DNA of 64,000 nucleotides from Marinomonas flavescens (GTDB lineage Bacteria; Pseudomonadota; Gammaproteobacteria; Pseudomonadales; Marinomonadaceae): positions 1-64,000 of the forward strand of contig NZ_SJSB01000017.1 in assembly GCF_004352835.1 (NCBI RefSeq), written 5' to 3'. The position numbers were made by a program, and so were the translations under genes. The notes below the pieces were generated by a model that saw only the letters and a list, made by a program, of their open reading frames with translations, did not search any database and was not told the DNA's origin. Within the stretch, counting starts at the first letter, position 1. Every line of letters begins with the position of its first letter. Shown here piece after piece: positions 1 through 7,766 of this stretch.

Positions 1-312
1 GACGAATAAACAATCGCCCAAGAAAGTGTCTAGGGTTCAAGCAACCAGCTATGATTTTCAAGGAATTATGCTTGGTTGCTTGAAATGAAAAGTGTCGCAC
101 TTCGGACTTGAATTCAGGTGTAAGTATGAATAACTGAGTTCAAATAGCTGGGTTTGAATTGCGGACAACTACGTCGTCTAGGAAGTAAAACAGCACCCCG
201 TAGCCTGATCGGTATTTTTATTCTTACCTTACGATCGGGAACATTGGGTTCTTAGTCTTCACAACGGTTGTTTGTGACAACGGAAGTCGACTAATGATAT
301 TAGCACTAATGA
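1..312. other. Left-edge stretch without a recognised gene
   Basis: I find no convincing coding region here. The stretch holds three inverted repeats: a perfect 12-bp pair (36-47 with 73-84, arm TTCAAGCAACCA), a nearly perfect 8-bp pair (204-211 with 232-239), and a compact palindrome (304-318, arms CACTAAT/ATTAGTG). These could fold as RNA, so a 3' untranslated region or a small RNA is possible. I could not match it to tRNA, 5S rRNA, tmRNA or other known RNAs by eye. Confidence 0.3.
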
Positions 313-495
313 TTAGTGAGCTGTGTGGCCTTGAGCAGAACGTACTGGAATTAAACTAACAATGGTTTTTTTTATGGCAGAAAACATTTTTTTGAATGCT
401 AGCGCTAAATAGTAGCGGCGCATTTCGTATGCTTTTTCAACATAATAATCAGTGTCGATATTACCAGTGTTATCGTATTTTAAATCAGTATTCAT
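313..495 (-). CDS. Small hypothetical protein, 60 aa
   Basis: I do not recognise this gene. It encodes 60 residues: an acidic, tyrosine-containing N-terminus, a basic amphipathic middle (MRRYYLALAFKKMF, about residues 25-38) and a hydrophobic stretch near the end. The general look resembles the small basic DUF1127/YjiS-like proteins, but their signature is not present. A strong ribosome-binding site (AGGGG, about 7 nt before the ATG) supports translation. A small inverted repeat (516-521 with 529-534) lies just upstream in the leader. It stands alone, with no operon partner. Confidence 0.55.
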   Translation of the reverse strand: MNTDLKYDNTGNIDTDYYVEKAYEMRRYYLALAFKKMFSAIKKTIVSLIPVRSAQGHTAH

Positions 496-716
496 GTTAT
501 ATCCCCTATATTAGAATCGTATTTTCTTTACGATGCTAATAGTAGAGGGAGAGTGATTCTTGTACAAACGATCAATACTCAGCTTATAGATGAGAAAAAC
601 TAAACATCAAAAATCATCATGACTTTAGGCTATTATTGTCAAAAGATGATGAGATTAATGTATGCCGCTTTATCTTTTTTACTTTGTTCGTTTTCCGTGC
701 ATCTGACATCTGAAAG

Positions 717-1760
717 CTACTTTTGGCCAGTCAACCAAGTGAACAAGAAAGAGACCGCTTTCTTAGACCAGTCTGCTGAGGCTTTGTTTTTAGCGCTTTC
801 TTTGTTTTTATCTATGCCTCTAGCACTGACATTCCAGGTGGCGAGCCGGCTACCACTTGGTCCGGTTAGGGACAAAGTGCCTTCTTCAAACACATAGTAG
901 CGGCCATTTTGGGTTTGTGTATGGTTTGAGGTCTGCGAAGAGAGCGTGAAAACAGCGTTATTTTTTGCGGTTAAACCATATTTGGACAGTTCGCTAGCAA
1001 GTTGATTTGCTTTATTTGTTGTCGATACATCAAATCCATACTGGCTTAGCGCTTGGTTCAATTGGCGTTCAGCGTTTTGAATAGTGTGATCGGCGTGACC
1101 GATTAATGACTCTTGTGTAGAGTACAGATTTAATTCGTCTTGATAGGTCTTGCGTTGGGCAAATAATGGAATTAATCCCATGTAGGTTCGCCAATCTTTC
1201 ACCTCGGCTGGCTCATCACTCGTGGTGCTTAATCTTGCCATTGCACTGCGAATTTTGTCATCGGTATCTTGAAGGGTTGTTTTTAATTTAGCCACAATAC
1301 GTTGACGATCAATAGACTGCAGTACATAAACGTAATCATGCCCTGCAAAACGCTGCTCATTAACGGTTTGCTCCAGCTCAATAGGCGCTGTTTTCACTTG
1401 AGTGTAAGCACTTTGAACACGAACAACTTGCTCACCTTGGCCTGATGTAGAAGAAACCTGAGTGTCTTGGGTGTTTATCTGGCTGACTTGCGTACGCAGC
1501 TGTTGGGCAATCTGAGCATTGCCATTTTGTTCCGCTTGCGAAAAGGCTAAAGCAAGATTGTCGATACGCGGTGCGCTGCCCACACCATAAAGGTGTGAGC
1601 TGTCCCTTGGAGGAGATAGCACCCAATCAGGAACACTGGATGGATCTGTTTTGACTAGACCATCCTCTGGTAGGGCGCTAAGGCAGCCAGTAAGGCTGAC
1701 AACGCTAAATGATGCAACCAGCAACCAACTAAGGGTGCGGGGGAGTGACGCTTTTTTCAT
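717..1760 (-). CDS. LPP20-family outer-membrane lipoprotein
   Basis: A 347-residue predicted lipoprotein: a basic N-terminus, a hydrophobic signal and a lipobox (SLTGC, Cys at about 26). The segment VPDWVLSPPRDSSHLYGVGSA-like (about 43-63) is the typical opening of LPP20/FlgP-type lipoproteins (a P-x-W-V...PP, then G-V-G-S-A). The function of the family is poorly known; some members act in flagellar or envelope structures. The gene is the last of a minus-strand operon. Its start lies 2 nt after the stop of the LpoB-like gene, which implies co-translation and a shared role at the outer membrane. No flagellar genes are nearby. Confidence 0.72.
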   Translation of the reverse strand: MKKASLPRTLSWLLVASFSVVSLTGCLSALPEDGLVKTDPSSVPDWVLSPPRDSSHLYGVGSAPRIDNLALAFSQAEQNGNAQIAQQLRTQVSQINTQDTQVSSTSGQGEQVVRVQSAYTQVKTAPIELEQTVNEQRFAGHDYVYVLQSIDRQRIVAKLKTTLQDTDDKIRSAMARLSTTSDEPAEVKDWRTYMGLIPLFAQRKTYQDELNLYSTQESLIGHADHTIQNAERQLNQALSQYGFDVSTTNKANQLASELSKYGLTAKNNAVFTLSSQTSNHTQTQNGRYYVFEEGTLSLTGPSGSRLATWNVSARGIDKNKESAKNKASADWSKKAVSFLFTWLTGQK

Positions 1761-1762
1761 GG

Positions 1763-2365
1763 TTAAAAGAAGCCGCCCTTAGTCGCCAGTTTTTTGATTT
1801 GCTTCTGGCCATTCCACACTTCTTCATTGGTGGTCATATTAATCAATGTCAAATCCACTTGATAAAAGGTAACGCGTTGATCGCCATTAGAATCGACAAT
1901 GGAATTGATGGTTCCTGAAAGTGCAAAGCCAGCACCTTGTTCAAGACCGAATTTTGCAGCGGTGTCGGGCGCGGCGTTCATTTCTTGGTCGCTTCTCTCT
2001 GTACGAATGTCTTCACGTTCTGCGCCAGAGACGACGAAATTGACCTTGCCAGCACGTAGTAAGCTGCGCTTAATGTCGTTTACAAAGGTATCCACCGGAA
2101 TATGTTCTGAACTTTTATTGCGAATGGTTTGAATGATAATAGTTGGCTTGCCTTTTTTCGAAAAACTGTAATCTCGGTACCAAGGAAAACTCAGCATGTC
2201 ATTGATCATGGCATCAGCAACCAGTTTTGAATCGATATTATTCCATCGATCAGAAAGTGCGACTTCTGTGTTGGTATCGATACGCTTTACGCTGCTAGAG
2301 CAAGCGGCCAAGGTGACGGCAAGCAGTATTACCAGCAAGTGTTTCCATTGAGCTATTATTCGCAT
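1763..2365 (-). CDS. LpoB-like lipoprotein (PBP activator family)
   Basis: A 200-residue lipoprotein with signal peptide and lipobox (TLAACSS). The segment RIDTNTEVALSDRWNNIDS and the later VNDIKRSLLRAGKVNFV match the LpoB/YcfM family, whose E. coli member is an outer-membrane lipoprotein that reaches through the peptidoglycan to activate PBP1b. Unlike E. coli LpoB it has almost no proline-rich linker after the lipid anchor, so direct PBP activation is uncertain. It sits between COG3014-type and LPP20-type lipoprotein genes in one operon. I call the family with good confidence but not the PBP partner. Confidence 0.75.
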   Translation of the reverse strand: MRIIAQWKHLLVILLAVTLAACSSSVKRIDTNTEVALSDRWNNIDSKLVADAMINDMLSFPWYRDYSFSKKGKPTIIIQTIRNKSSEHIPVDTFVNDIKRSLLRAGKVNFVVSGAEREDIRTERSDQEMNAAPDTAAKFGLEQGAGFALSGTINSIVDSNGDQRVTFYQVDLTLINMTTNEEVWNGQKQIKKLATKGGFF

Positions 2366-2414
2366 AATTTGAGTCCTTGTTTTCTGCCCAATATATTAGG
2401 CGGTTATACTAAGT

Positions 2415-4091
2415 TTAGTAGGGGTTACGTAAGTTCCACACTTTTATTTCATTCGGTTTTAAAGCAAATTTCTCATGTGAAAAATGTTGTTTATCCACTG
2501 AATAGTTTGGTTCATAGGTATTCGGAGGTAACGGCTCTCGGGTTAATCTGATCTGTGCTGGGAGCGTTAGCCAATTGCGAGTGTCGGCGGCAGACGAAGC
2601 AAAAACTGCGACTTGCCCAATCAAACTTAATATTAAGCTAGCCGTATTGTCTTTCACGCTTCGGGCGATTCTATCAGCCAGCCAGCTTCTTAATAATTCG
2701 CGTACTAATCCTTCGTATATATCTCGTTGTGCTTCGGACAACTGTTCTTGTAAGGCAATATCAGCCAGCGATGTCATGCGAATCGTGTTCATAGGCGGCA
2801 GTTCACCGTCTTGCCCATTTAGACTTAAAATAGGTGTCTGGTCATCAAGCTTAAAGCGGCGGTAATAAGGAACGGTGACACGGATAAATTGTTGAGTCAG
2901 TAAGGTGTCTAAATGAGCGGCTTCTAGTTGTCGCCACACTGCTGGGCCAAGGATAACACGCTTAGTGAAAACACCTCCTAATGCTCCCCAAGCACCGCCT
3001 GCTTTGTAGTTGGCGATGAGGTTTAAAGGACTGATGTCTGAATACACCATAGTAAACCAACGAAAGGCATCGTTTTGCTGTCCTTGGTCGCTTCCCCCAA
3101 GTGGCTGGAGCACTAAAGAGTAAGCGCTCGGGTCTGCATACAGTTGTAAGGTCATTTCACTTTTGTCTGGAACGAAGCCTTCATTTTCGAGAATAACTAA
3201 CTCGCCATCGTCTTTTTTGTAGGAGGCAAGTGCCGTTTGCATCTTTGGTGACAGCTTGGCCGCAATCAGTTTATCGATATCATCCTTACTCCAATCACCG
3301 CCTTTACGCATCATGCGAATACTATCTAACCAGGCGCGTTCAGCCGTTATATTAGAGAGACTGTATTGCTTTGCATACCCTTCTTCGTAGAGTTTGGCAG
3401 CGTCCTGATAGCTGATACGAGCATCGTCGTATTGTTGGCTTATTTCGTACTGTAAGCCTTCCATATATCGGGCCCAAGCATCATCTCGATACGCGTATTT
3501 TTCAGTGCTGCGGCCACCATTATAAAAGTTACCTAACCAACTTAGCGCTTTCATATAAAAAGCTTGGTTAGCCTTTGCGTTTAGATCTTGATAAGTCGGT
3601 TTTTGAGCTTGAATTTCATTAAGTTTGTTATCGATACGGCGAGCTTCTACAAGGGCGGCATCGAGTAATTTCTCTTTTTGATCGCGGTCTTTGGCTTGTG
3701 AGGACAAGGCGAGATAGTTAAGCGATTTAAAATAACTGATATAGACGCGTTCTAGTGGGCTACCTCGATAGTCTTCTTGTCTAGGGTTGCTTAACAAAGC
3801 CCATGCACGATTTTTGAAATTCTGTTGAAAGAAGGTATCACTTAAGATATCGGCTTGTGCAAGTAACTCGTTGCTACGTTTATAGTCGCCTTGGTTTTGT
3901 GCTAAAGCGCCCATTTCGAGGAAGTAGAGTAATTGATCTTGAGGGCTATCATGCAGCGCATCGGAAAATTTTCCTTCCGCACTTTTCCATTGCCCCTGTT
4001 TGGCGAGAGTAAGGCCTTGATCTATTTCTTGTTTATAAGTTGCACAACCGGTTAGTAAAGTGAAACTAATCCATATCACAGCCCACTTCAC
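2415..4091 (-). CDS. COG3014-type lipoprotein with TPR-like N-terminus
   Basis: A 558-residue predicted lipoprotein (signal peptide, lipobox LLTGC at about residues 12-16). The first 150 residues look like helical tetratricopeptide-type repeats (GLTLAKQGQWKSAEGKFSDA, then GALAQNQGDYKRSNELLAQA). The rest matches my recollection of COG3014, an uncharacterised family found next to LpoB-like genes in several marine gammaproteobacteria. The start is GTG, with AAGGG about 7 nt upstream; an ATG two bases earlier runs straight into a stop. The GTG lies 1 nt beyond the stop codon of a 41-residue gene, suggesting translational coupling. Function unknown; an envelope role is inferred. Confidence 0.72.
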   Translation of the reverse strand: MKWAVIWISFTLLTGCATYKQEIDQGLTLAKQGQWKSAEGKFSDALHDSPQDQLLYFLEMGALAQNQGDYKRSNELLAQADILSDTFFQQNFKNRAWALLSNPRQEDYRGSPLERVYISYFKSLNYLALSSQAKDRDQKEKLLDAALVEARRIDNKLNEIQAQKPTYQDLNAKANQAFYMKALSWLGNFYNGGRSTEKYAYRDDAWARYMEGLQYEISQQYDDARISYQDAAKLYEEGYAKQYSLSNITAERAWLDSIRMMRKGGDWSKDDIDKLIAAKLSPKMQTALASYKKDDGELVILENEGFVPDKSEMTLQLYADPSAYSLVLQPLGGSDQGQQNDAFRWFTMVYSDISPLNLIANYKAGGAWGALGGVFTKRVILGPAVWRQLEAAHLDTLLTQQFIRVTVPYYRRFKLDDQTPILSLNGQDGELPPMNTIRMTSLADIALQEQLSEAQRDIYEGLVRELLRSWLADRIARSVKDNTASLILSLIGQVAVFASSAADTRNWLTLPAQIRLTREPLPPNTYEPNYSVDKQHFSHEKFALKPNEIKVWNLRNPY

Positions 4092-4092
4092 A

Positions 4093-4218
4093 TTAGTGCC
4101 CTTTACCTAAAAACTGATTAATGAACAATAAGCCGATCAATGCCATGCAAGCCAAGTAAAGTAGAAGCCAGCGAGCTTTTAAACAATATGGGCAGGTTTT
4201 TTTCTTCTTTTTTGTCAT
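4093..4218 (-). CDS. 41-residue CPYC membrane protein
   Basis: A short open frame of 41 residues heads the lipoprotein operon. It begins with five lysines in a row and a CPYC motif (residues 9-12), followed by one hydrophobic membrane segment (about 17-37) and a short basic tail. The stop codon nearly touches the GTG start of the COG3014-type gene. CPYC recalls a thioredoxin-like or zinc-ribbon half-site, but the protein is far too short for either fold, so I assign no function. No strong ribosome-binding site is visible, which lowers confidence. Confidence 0.5.
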   Translation of the reverse strand: MTKKKKKTCPYCLKARWLLLYLACMALIGLLFINQFLGKGH

Positions 4219-4280
4219 GATGGTCAACGCCGTATTTTTAGGTCGCTATAAAAATGATCGAGATGATTACACTATGCCAC

Positions 4281-4307
4281 AAAAAAGGAGGCGCTGAGCC
4301 TCCTTTT
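4281..4307 (-). terminator. Rho-independent terminator after secB
   Basis: A perfect 10-bp stem (4283-4292 with 4298-4307) and 5-nt loop, followed on the minus strand by six T. It lies about 25 nt beyond the secB stop and separates secB from the lipoprotein operon. Confidence 0.85.
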
Positions 4308-4330
4308 ATAAACAATAATGCGAGTAATGG

Positions 4331-4813
4331 CTACTGCGTTGTTGTCGTTTCTTCTGCTTGCTGTGATTGCAGGTTCTCTAAATAAAGCGCATCAAAGTTA
4401 ATCGGTGCAAGCATAACTGCTGGGAAGCTTCCTTTAACGATAGTTGCGTCAACATTTTCGCGAGCATAAGGGAATAATGTTGCTGGGCAGAAAGCGCCTA
4501 GTGCATGATGAAGTTGTTGATCATCAAGACCTGCAATAACGAATAGGCCACCTTGTTGAACTTGTACAAGGTAAGCAGGCTCATCAGCATTTTTCACATT
4601 CAATGTAATGTCCAGAACAACTTCATACACGTTTTCACCAACTTGGCGACTACGGGTATTAAGTTCCATGCCAACTTCTGGTTGCCATTCTTCTTGGAAA
4701 ATCATCGGTGAACGTGGTGATTCAAAAGAAATATCTTTTAGAAAAACACGTTGCAGAGAAAGCTGAGGACCTTGTTCTTCTTGGTTTACTGCCGCTTCGT
4801 TATTATCAGCCAT
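4331..4813 (-). CDS. secB: Protein-export chaperone SecB
   Basis: SecB holds secretory preproteins unfolded in the cytoplasm and hands them to SecA at the Sec translocase. The 160-residue product has the family's usual length and conserved blocks: LQRVFLKDISFESPRSP (about 21-37), the IAGLDDQQLHHALGAFCPATLFPYARE region and the PINFDALYLE near the end. The acidic N-terminus and threonine-rich tail are variable in the family. It is the third gene of a minus-strand run rhodanese-grxC-secB, the order known from E. coli and Pseudomonas, and is followed by a strong terminator. Confidence 0.97.
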   Translation of the reverse strand: MADNNEAAVNQEEQGPQLSLQRVFLKDISFESPRSPMIFQEEWQPEVGMELNTRSRQVGENVYEVVLDITLNVKNADEPAYLVQVQQGGLFVIAGLDDQQLHHALGAFCPATLFPYARENVDATIVKGSFPAVMLAPINFDALYLENLQSQQAEETTTTQ

Positions 4814-4902
4814 TATTATTCCTTTTTCTTATGTTGAGTATTCCGATCCACTGCGAAAGGTAGCAGCGCCGTTTTTATTTAATGGTTTAACGCCGTGCTG
4901 TA

Positions 4903-5157
4903 TTAGCTGGCGAGTAAACGATCAAGTGTTTTGTTTCTTTCTAAATCAAAAAGATCATCACAACCACCAACATGGGTATCACCAACCCAAATTTGAGGGA
5001 CGGTATGACGACCACTTTTCGCCATCATTTCTTGGCGTTTTTTAGGTTGTCCATCCACACGAATTTCGTCGAATGCAATGTTCTTTTTGGCTAATAACTG
5101 TTTTGCACGAGTACAAAACGGACAATAGTCACTAGAGTAAATTGTTACAGTCGCCAT
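4903..5157 (-). CDS. grxC: Glutaredoxin 3
   Basis: A small thiol oxidoreductase of 84 residues that reduces disulfides and glutathionylated proteins using glutathione. The dithiol active site CPFC occupies residues 12-15, the cis-proline turn TVPQIW follows (about 52-57) and the glutathione-binding GGCDDL motif is present (about 64-69). Length and motifs match E. coli GrxC. It lies between the rhodanese gene (11 nt upstream) and secB, and is probably co-transcribed with them. Confidence 0.96.
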   Translation of the reverse strand: MATVTIYSSDYCPFCTRAKQLLAKKNIAFDEIRVDGQPKKRQEMMAKSGRHTVPQIWVGDTHVGGCDDLFDLERNKTLDRLLAS

Positions 5158-5168
5158 AATCGTCTCTC

Positions 5169-5591
5169 TTATTTTTTCACTAGAGGCAAGTTAGATGTTT
5201 GCCACTCGGAGATGCCGCCTTGGAGTTTGTATATCTTGCTGAAGCCTGCTTTTTTCAGCTCTTTCGAGCTTGCGCCAGAGTGGACACCAGATTTGCATAC
5301 TACAATAATAGGGGCATCTTTGTGTTTCTCAAGCTTTGCTAAGCTATCTTTGATTTTAGCGGCAGGGATGTTTATCGCGCCGGTAATATGACCTGTTTTA
5401 AATTCCTTTTCTGGACGGATATCTAAAATCACCGCCTCTTCCGTGTTCATTAGGTTTGTTGCTGCAGAAGGAGATAATCCTTTTGGGCCACTTTTAGTTT
5501 CAGAAAAGACAAGAGTCACTAGGATTGCCAAAAATACAGCAACCATTTCCCAGTGAGCAGTCGCAAATTCAATAAATTGATTCATCATCAT
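5169..5591 (-). CDS. Membrane-anchored rhodanese (YibN type)
   Basis: A single-domain rhodanese with one N-terminal membrane helix (about residues 8-25). The sulfur-carrying cysteine is in the loop VCKSGVHSG, and the domain's earlier signature is ILDIRPEKEFKTGHITGAINIP. The closest known counterpart is E. coli YibN. Its physiological sulfur acceptor is not established. I prefer a start in the triple ATG (5585-5591), preceded by AGGT about 9 nt away, over the longer reading to 5630. It is the first gene of the rhodanese-grxC-secB run. Confidence 0.88.
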   Translation of the reverse strand: MMMNQFIEFATAHWEMVAVFLAILVTLVFSETKSGPKGLSPSAATNLMNTEEAVILDIRPEKEFKTGHITGAINIPAAKIKDSLAKLEKHKDAPIIVVCKSGVHSGASSKELKKAGFSKIYKLQGGISEWQTSNLPLVKK

Positions 5592-5710
5592 AACGGTAAG
5601 ACCTGTAAAAAAACTGCCAGCATTATACACGGCCAGCTTAGCGGGTACATACTCCTGATAGGAGGATGTAGTTTCTTAGAAAAACATTACACTTTGACAA
5701 CAATGATAAA

Positions 5711-5772
5711 AAAAGCCAATTGGCTATTTATCGAGGCTGATACAAGCCTTTTTAAATAGCCAACTGGCTTTT
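5711..5772 (-). terminator. Long hairpin terminator after the DUF1338 gene
   Basis: A 17-bp stem with one mismatch (5714-5730 with 5753-5769), extended by A/T pairs, holds a second inner hairpin (5734-5738 with 5745-5749). A T-run follows on the minus strand, so it should end the DUF1338 transcript. Confidence 0.82.
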
Positions 5773-5803
5773 AACGAATGCAATGATTGAGCTTAGTTTG
5801 ACG

Positions 5804-6607
5804 TTACTTAGTGTTTGTTGAGTCAAATATCTTGTCGGCATTACCTTCAATAAAACTATCGAATAATGTTCCGTCATTTGTTTTATGACGACGAGCAAAT
5901 TCATAAAAGCAGCTAGGGATCGTTTTTTCTTTGCCGTCAGAGAAGGTGTAATGAATTTTGTCGGCCATGGTCGAAGATTGCTCTAAGTACACACTTGGTG
6001 AGCCCTTAATGACACCGCCAACTTCATTCAACAAATAACCTTCGCTTAATAGCAACTGATTCACTTCTTCAAGAGTCGTGAATGTCTCAAGTAAGTTAAC
6101 GCTGACTGTAAAATGGTTAGCTTGCAAACCCATAGTGGCAAACCAAGCGGCGTATTCACTGTGTTCAGTTAGCGTATCGTACTGATTTAAAGTCGGTTTT
6201 TCCCATAATAGACCTGACCAGAAAATGGCAGGAGACTGAACGGCGTCTTCTGGAATTTGATCGATCATGGTGTTGATAATACGCTGACAGCTTTCTGGTA
6301 ACTCATTAACGAGCAGTTCTGAGAGAAAAATCTTAGGCCAATCATTATGATCAGGGTGCTTGTAACAGCGGGCAACTAGGTGTTTGTTTTCAAAACGAAA
6401 AGCGCCATAGGCTTGATATCCCATACTTTCTAATTGAGGCTCTAACTTTTCTAAAGAAATTGGCGAATTAGCAAAAGTCCGGAACGCAATGTGGTCATTT
6501 AATACGGTTTCACCGTGGCTTTTAAACAAGGCCTGAATGCGATTAGCCTGAGGCGTCATGGTGATATAATGTTGCCATAGAGAATCGAAAAATTGTGGTG
6601 CTTGCAT
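5804..6607 (-). CDS. DUF1338 / HglS-like 2-oxoadipate hydroxylase-decarboxylase, short form
   Basis: A DUF1338 protein. In Pseudomonas putida the family member HglS, an iron(II) enzyme of the VOC-like fold, converts 2-oxoadipate to D-2-hydroxyglutarate in D-lysine breakdown. Residues expected of the metal and substrate site are visible: His39 and Arg43 (NDHIAFRTF), His165 (ANHFTVSV) and Glu236 (FYEFARR). At 267 residues it is much shorter than P. putida HglS (about 460), resembling the short bacterial and plant branch. It is followed by a large terminator and lies two genes from an AmaB-like dehydrogenase and an AmaA-like oxidase, which supports a place in lysine catabolism. The exact reaction is inferred. 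Confidence 0.8.
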   Translation of the reverse strand: MQAPQFFDSLWQHYITMTPQANRIQALFKSHGETVLNDHIAFRTFANSPISLEKLEPQLESMGYQAYGAFRFENKHLVARCYKHPDHNDWPKIFLSELLVNELPESCQRIINTMIDQIPEDAVQSPAIFWSGLLWEKPTLNQYDTLTEHSEYAAWFATMGLQANHFTVSVNLLETFTTLEEVNQLLLSEGYLLNEVGGVIKGSPSVYLEQSSTMADKIHYTFSDGKEKTIPSCFYEFARRHKTNDGTLFDSFIEGNADKIFDSTNTK

Positions 6608-6704
6608 AACTTACCTCTAAAAAATGATTGGCCGTTTGTGTGACTTTACTGGATAGCGTGTTTTATCAGCAAAGGGTAAAAATGCATTTTGTCATGCGAA
6701 AAAA

Positions 6705-7574
6705 TTATGCGACTCTCGATTTAATGGCGCTTTTTTTGCCAAAGAATTTATTCTTCGACATTAAAATGGTGTTTATCACGTAAGCGGGAAAGCTGCGGTC
6801 TTTATTATGCGCCAAACCAACCACACGTTTCAGTGCAATATCATTCAATGTCCGCAAGACAATGTCTCCTCGGCCTCGCGCTGAATGCTCCGGAATCAAT
6901 GAGATTCCTAGCCCTGCTGCCACTAGATCTAGTGCGTATTCTTCTGTTTTGACTTGCGCTCTCACATCAGTAGTAAGCCCTTGTTTTTGCATGATGAAGT
7001 TCCACGATTCCAAAATGTCGCAAGGCGTCCGAGAAACAAAAGGTTGTTTATCAATTTGCTTGATGGAAATGGATGTGTAATCCGCTAACCAGTAGCCGAC
7101 GGGCATAGCCACGACATAATCATCTTCCCATAGTGGGTAAAAGACATCGTCGTTTTTTGTGTAGCTATCACAAGTAAATCGTAAGTCAGCGCTCTCGGAG
7201 GCATCTACCAAACTTAGCGTGAGCCCAGGAATTTCATCAAGCATGGTTTTTATTACTTGGCTGATTAGGGTTCCAGAAAGAAATGGAGCTAAAGAAATGG
7301 ACAAGGTTAATGGCTTGGCATTCTTACGGAACATGTCCTTTATGTCGTTGAGTTCATTTACCATTCGGCAAGCATGGGGATAAAGTTGAGTGCCACTGTC
7401 TGTTGGTGCAACGCCTTTAGAGTGACGAACAAATAATTTAGTGTCTAAATCCTCTTCCAGTTGTGACAGTGTGGTGGAAATCGACGGTTGTGCAATAAAA
7501 CAACGTTTCGCTGCGGCGCTTAAACTGCGCTCTTCAAAAACAGCAATAAAATATCGAAGTGATCGAACATCCAT
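6705..7574 (-). CDS. LysR-type regulator, divergent from the aldehyde dehydrogenase
   Basis: A 289-residue LysR regulator. The winged helix-turn-helix is at the N-terminus (LRYFIAVFEERSLSAAAKRC, then QPSISTTLSQLEEDL), and the effector-binding domain follows. The ATG at 7574 is chosen because AGAGG lies 8 nt upstream and the protein then begins exactly as the family does; the frame extends 54 codons further upstream without family-like sequence. It is transcribed away from the AmaB-like gene, the usual layout for a LysR regulator and its target. A dyad at 7660-7676 may be its operator. Confidence 0.9.
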   Translation of the reverse strand: MDVRSLRYFIAVFEERSLSAAAKRCFIAQPSISTTLSQLEEDLDTKLFVRHSKGVAPTDSGTQLYPHACRMVNELNDIKDMFRKNAKPLTLSISLAPFLSGTLISQVIKTMLDEIPGLTLSLVDASESADLRFTCDSYTKNDDVFYPLWEDDYVVAMPVGYWLADYTSISIKQIDKQPFVSRTPCDILESWNFIMQKQGLTTDVRAQVKTEEYALDLVAAGLGISLIPEHSARGRGDIVLRTLNDIALKRVVGLAHNKDRSFPAYVINTILMSKNKFFGKKSAIKSRVA

Positions 7575-7659
7575 AAATATTTCCTCTGTGTCGCTTTTGT
7601 TTATTTGAGTATGGAGCAGGCTATAGGTAAAAACTAGAGCACCCACAGAAAAACGATAT

Positions 7660-7676
7660 TTCTCACCGATGGTGAA
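7660..7676. promoter_or_regulatory. Candidate LysR operator (TTC-N11-GAA)
   Basis: The interrupted dyad TTCTCACCGATGGTGAA fits the T-N11-A pattern of LysR boxes. It lies between the divergent LysR gene and the AmaB-like gene, about 90 bp from each start. This is a pattern match only. Confidence 0.45.
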
Positions 7677-7766
7677 GCTGAGTAAGGTGTTGGAAAGCCG
7701 CAAACGACTTATTTTTTTAACAGACGTTTCATTCATTTTTCAACACAAGTATTACAGAGGTTCATC

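Noticed and set aside
619-897. Plus-strand frame starting with a signal-like stretch
   Set aside because: Most of it is antisense to the LPP20-type gene, which has clear lipoprotein and family features.
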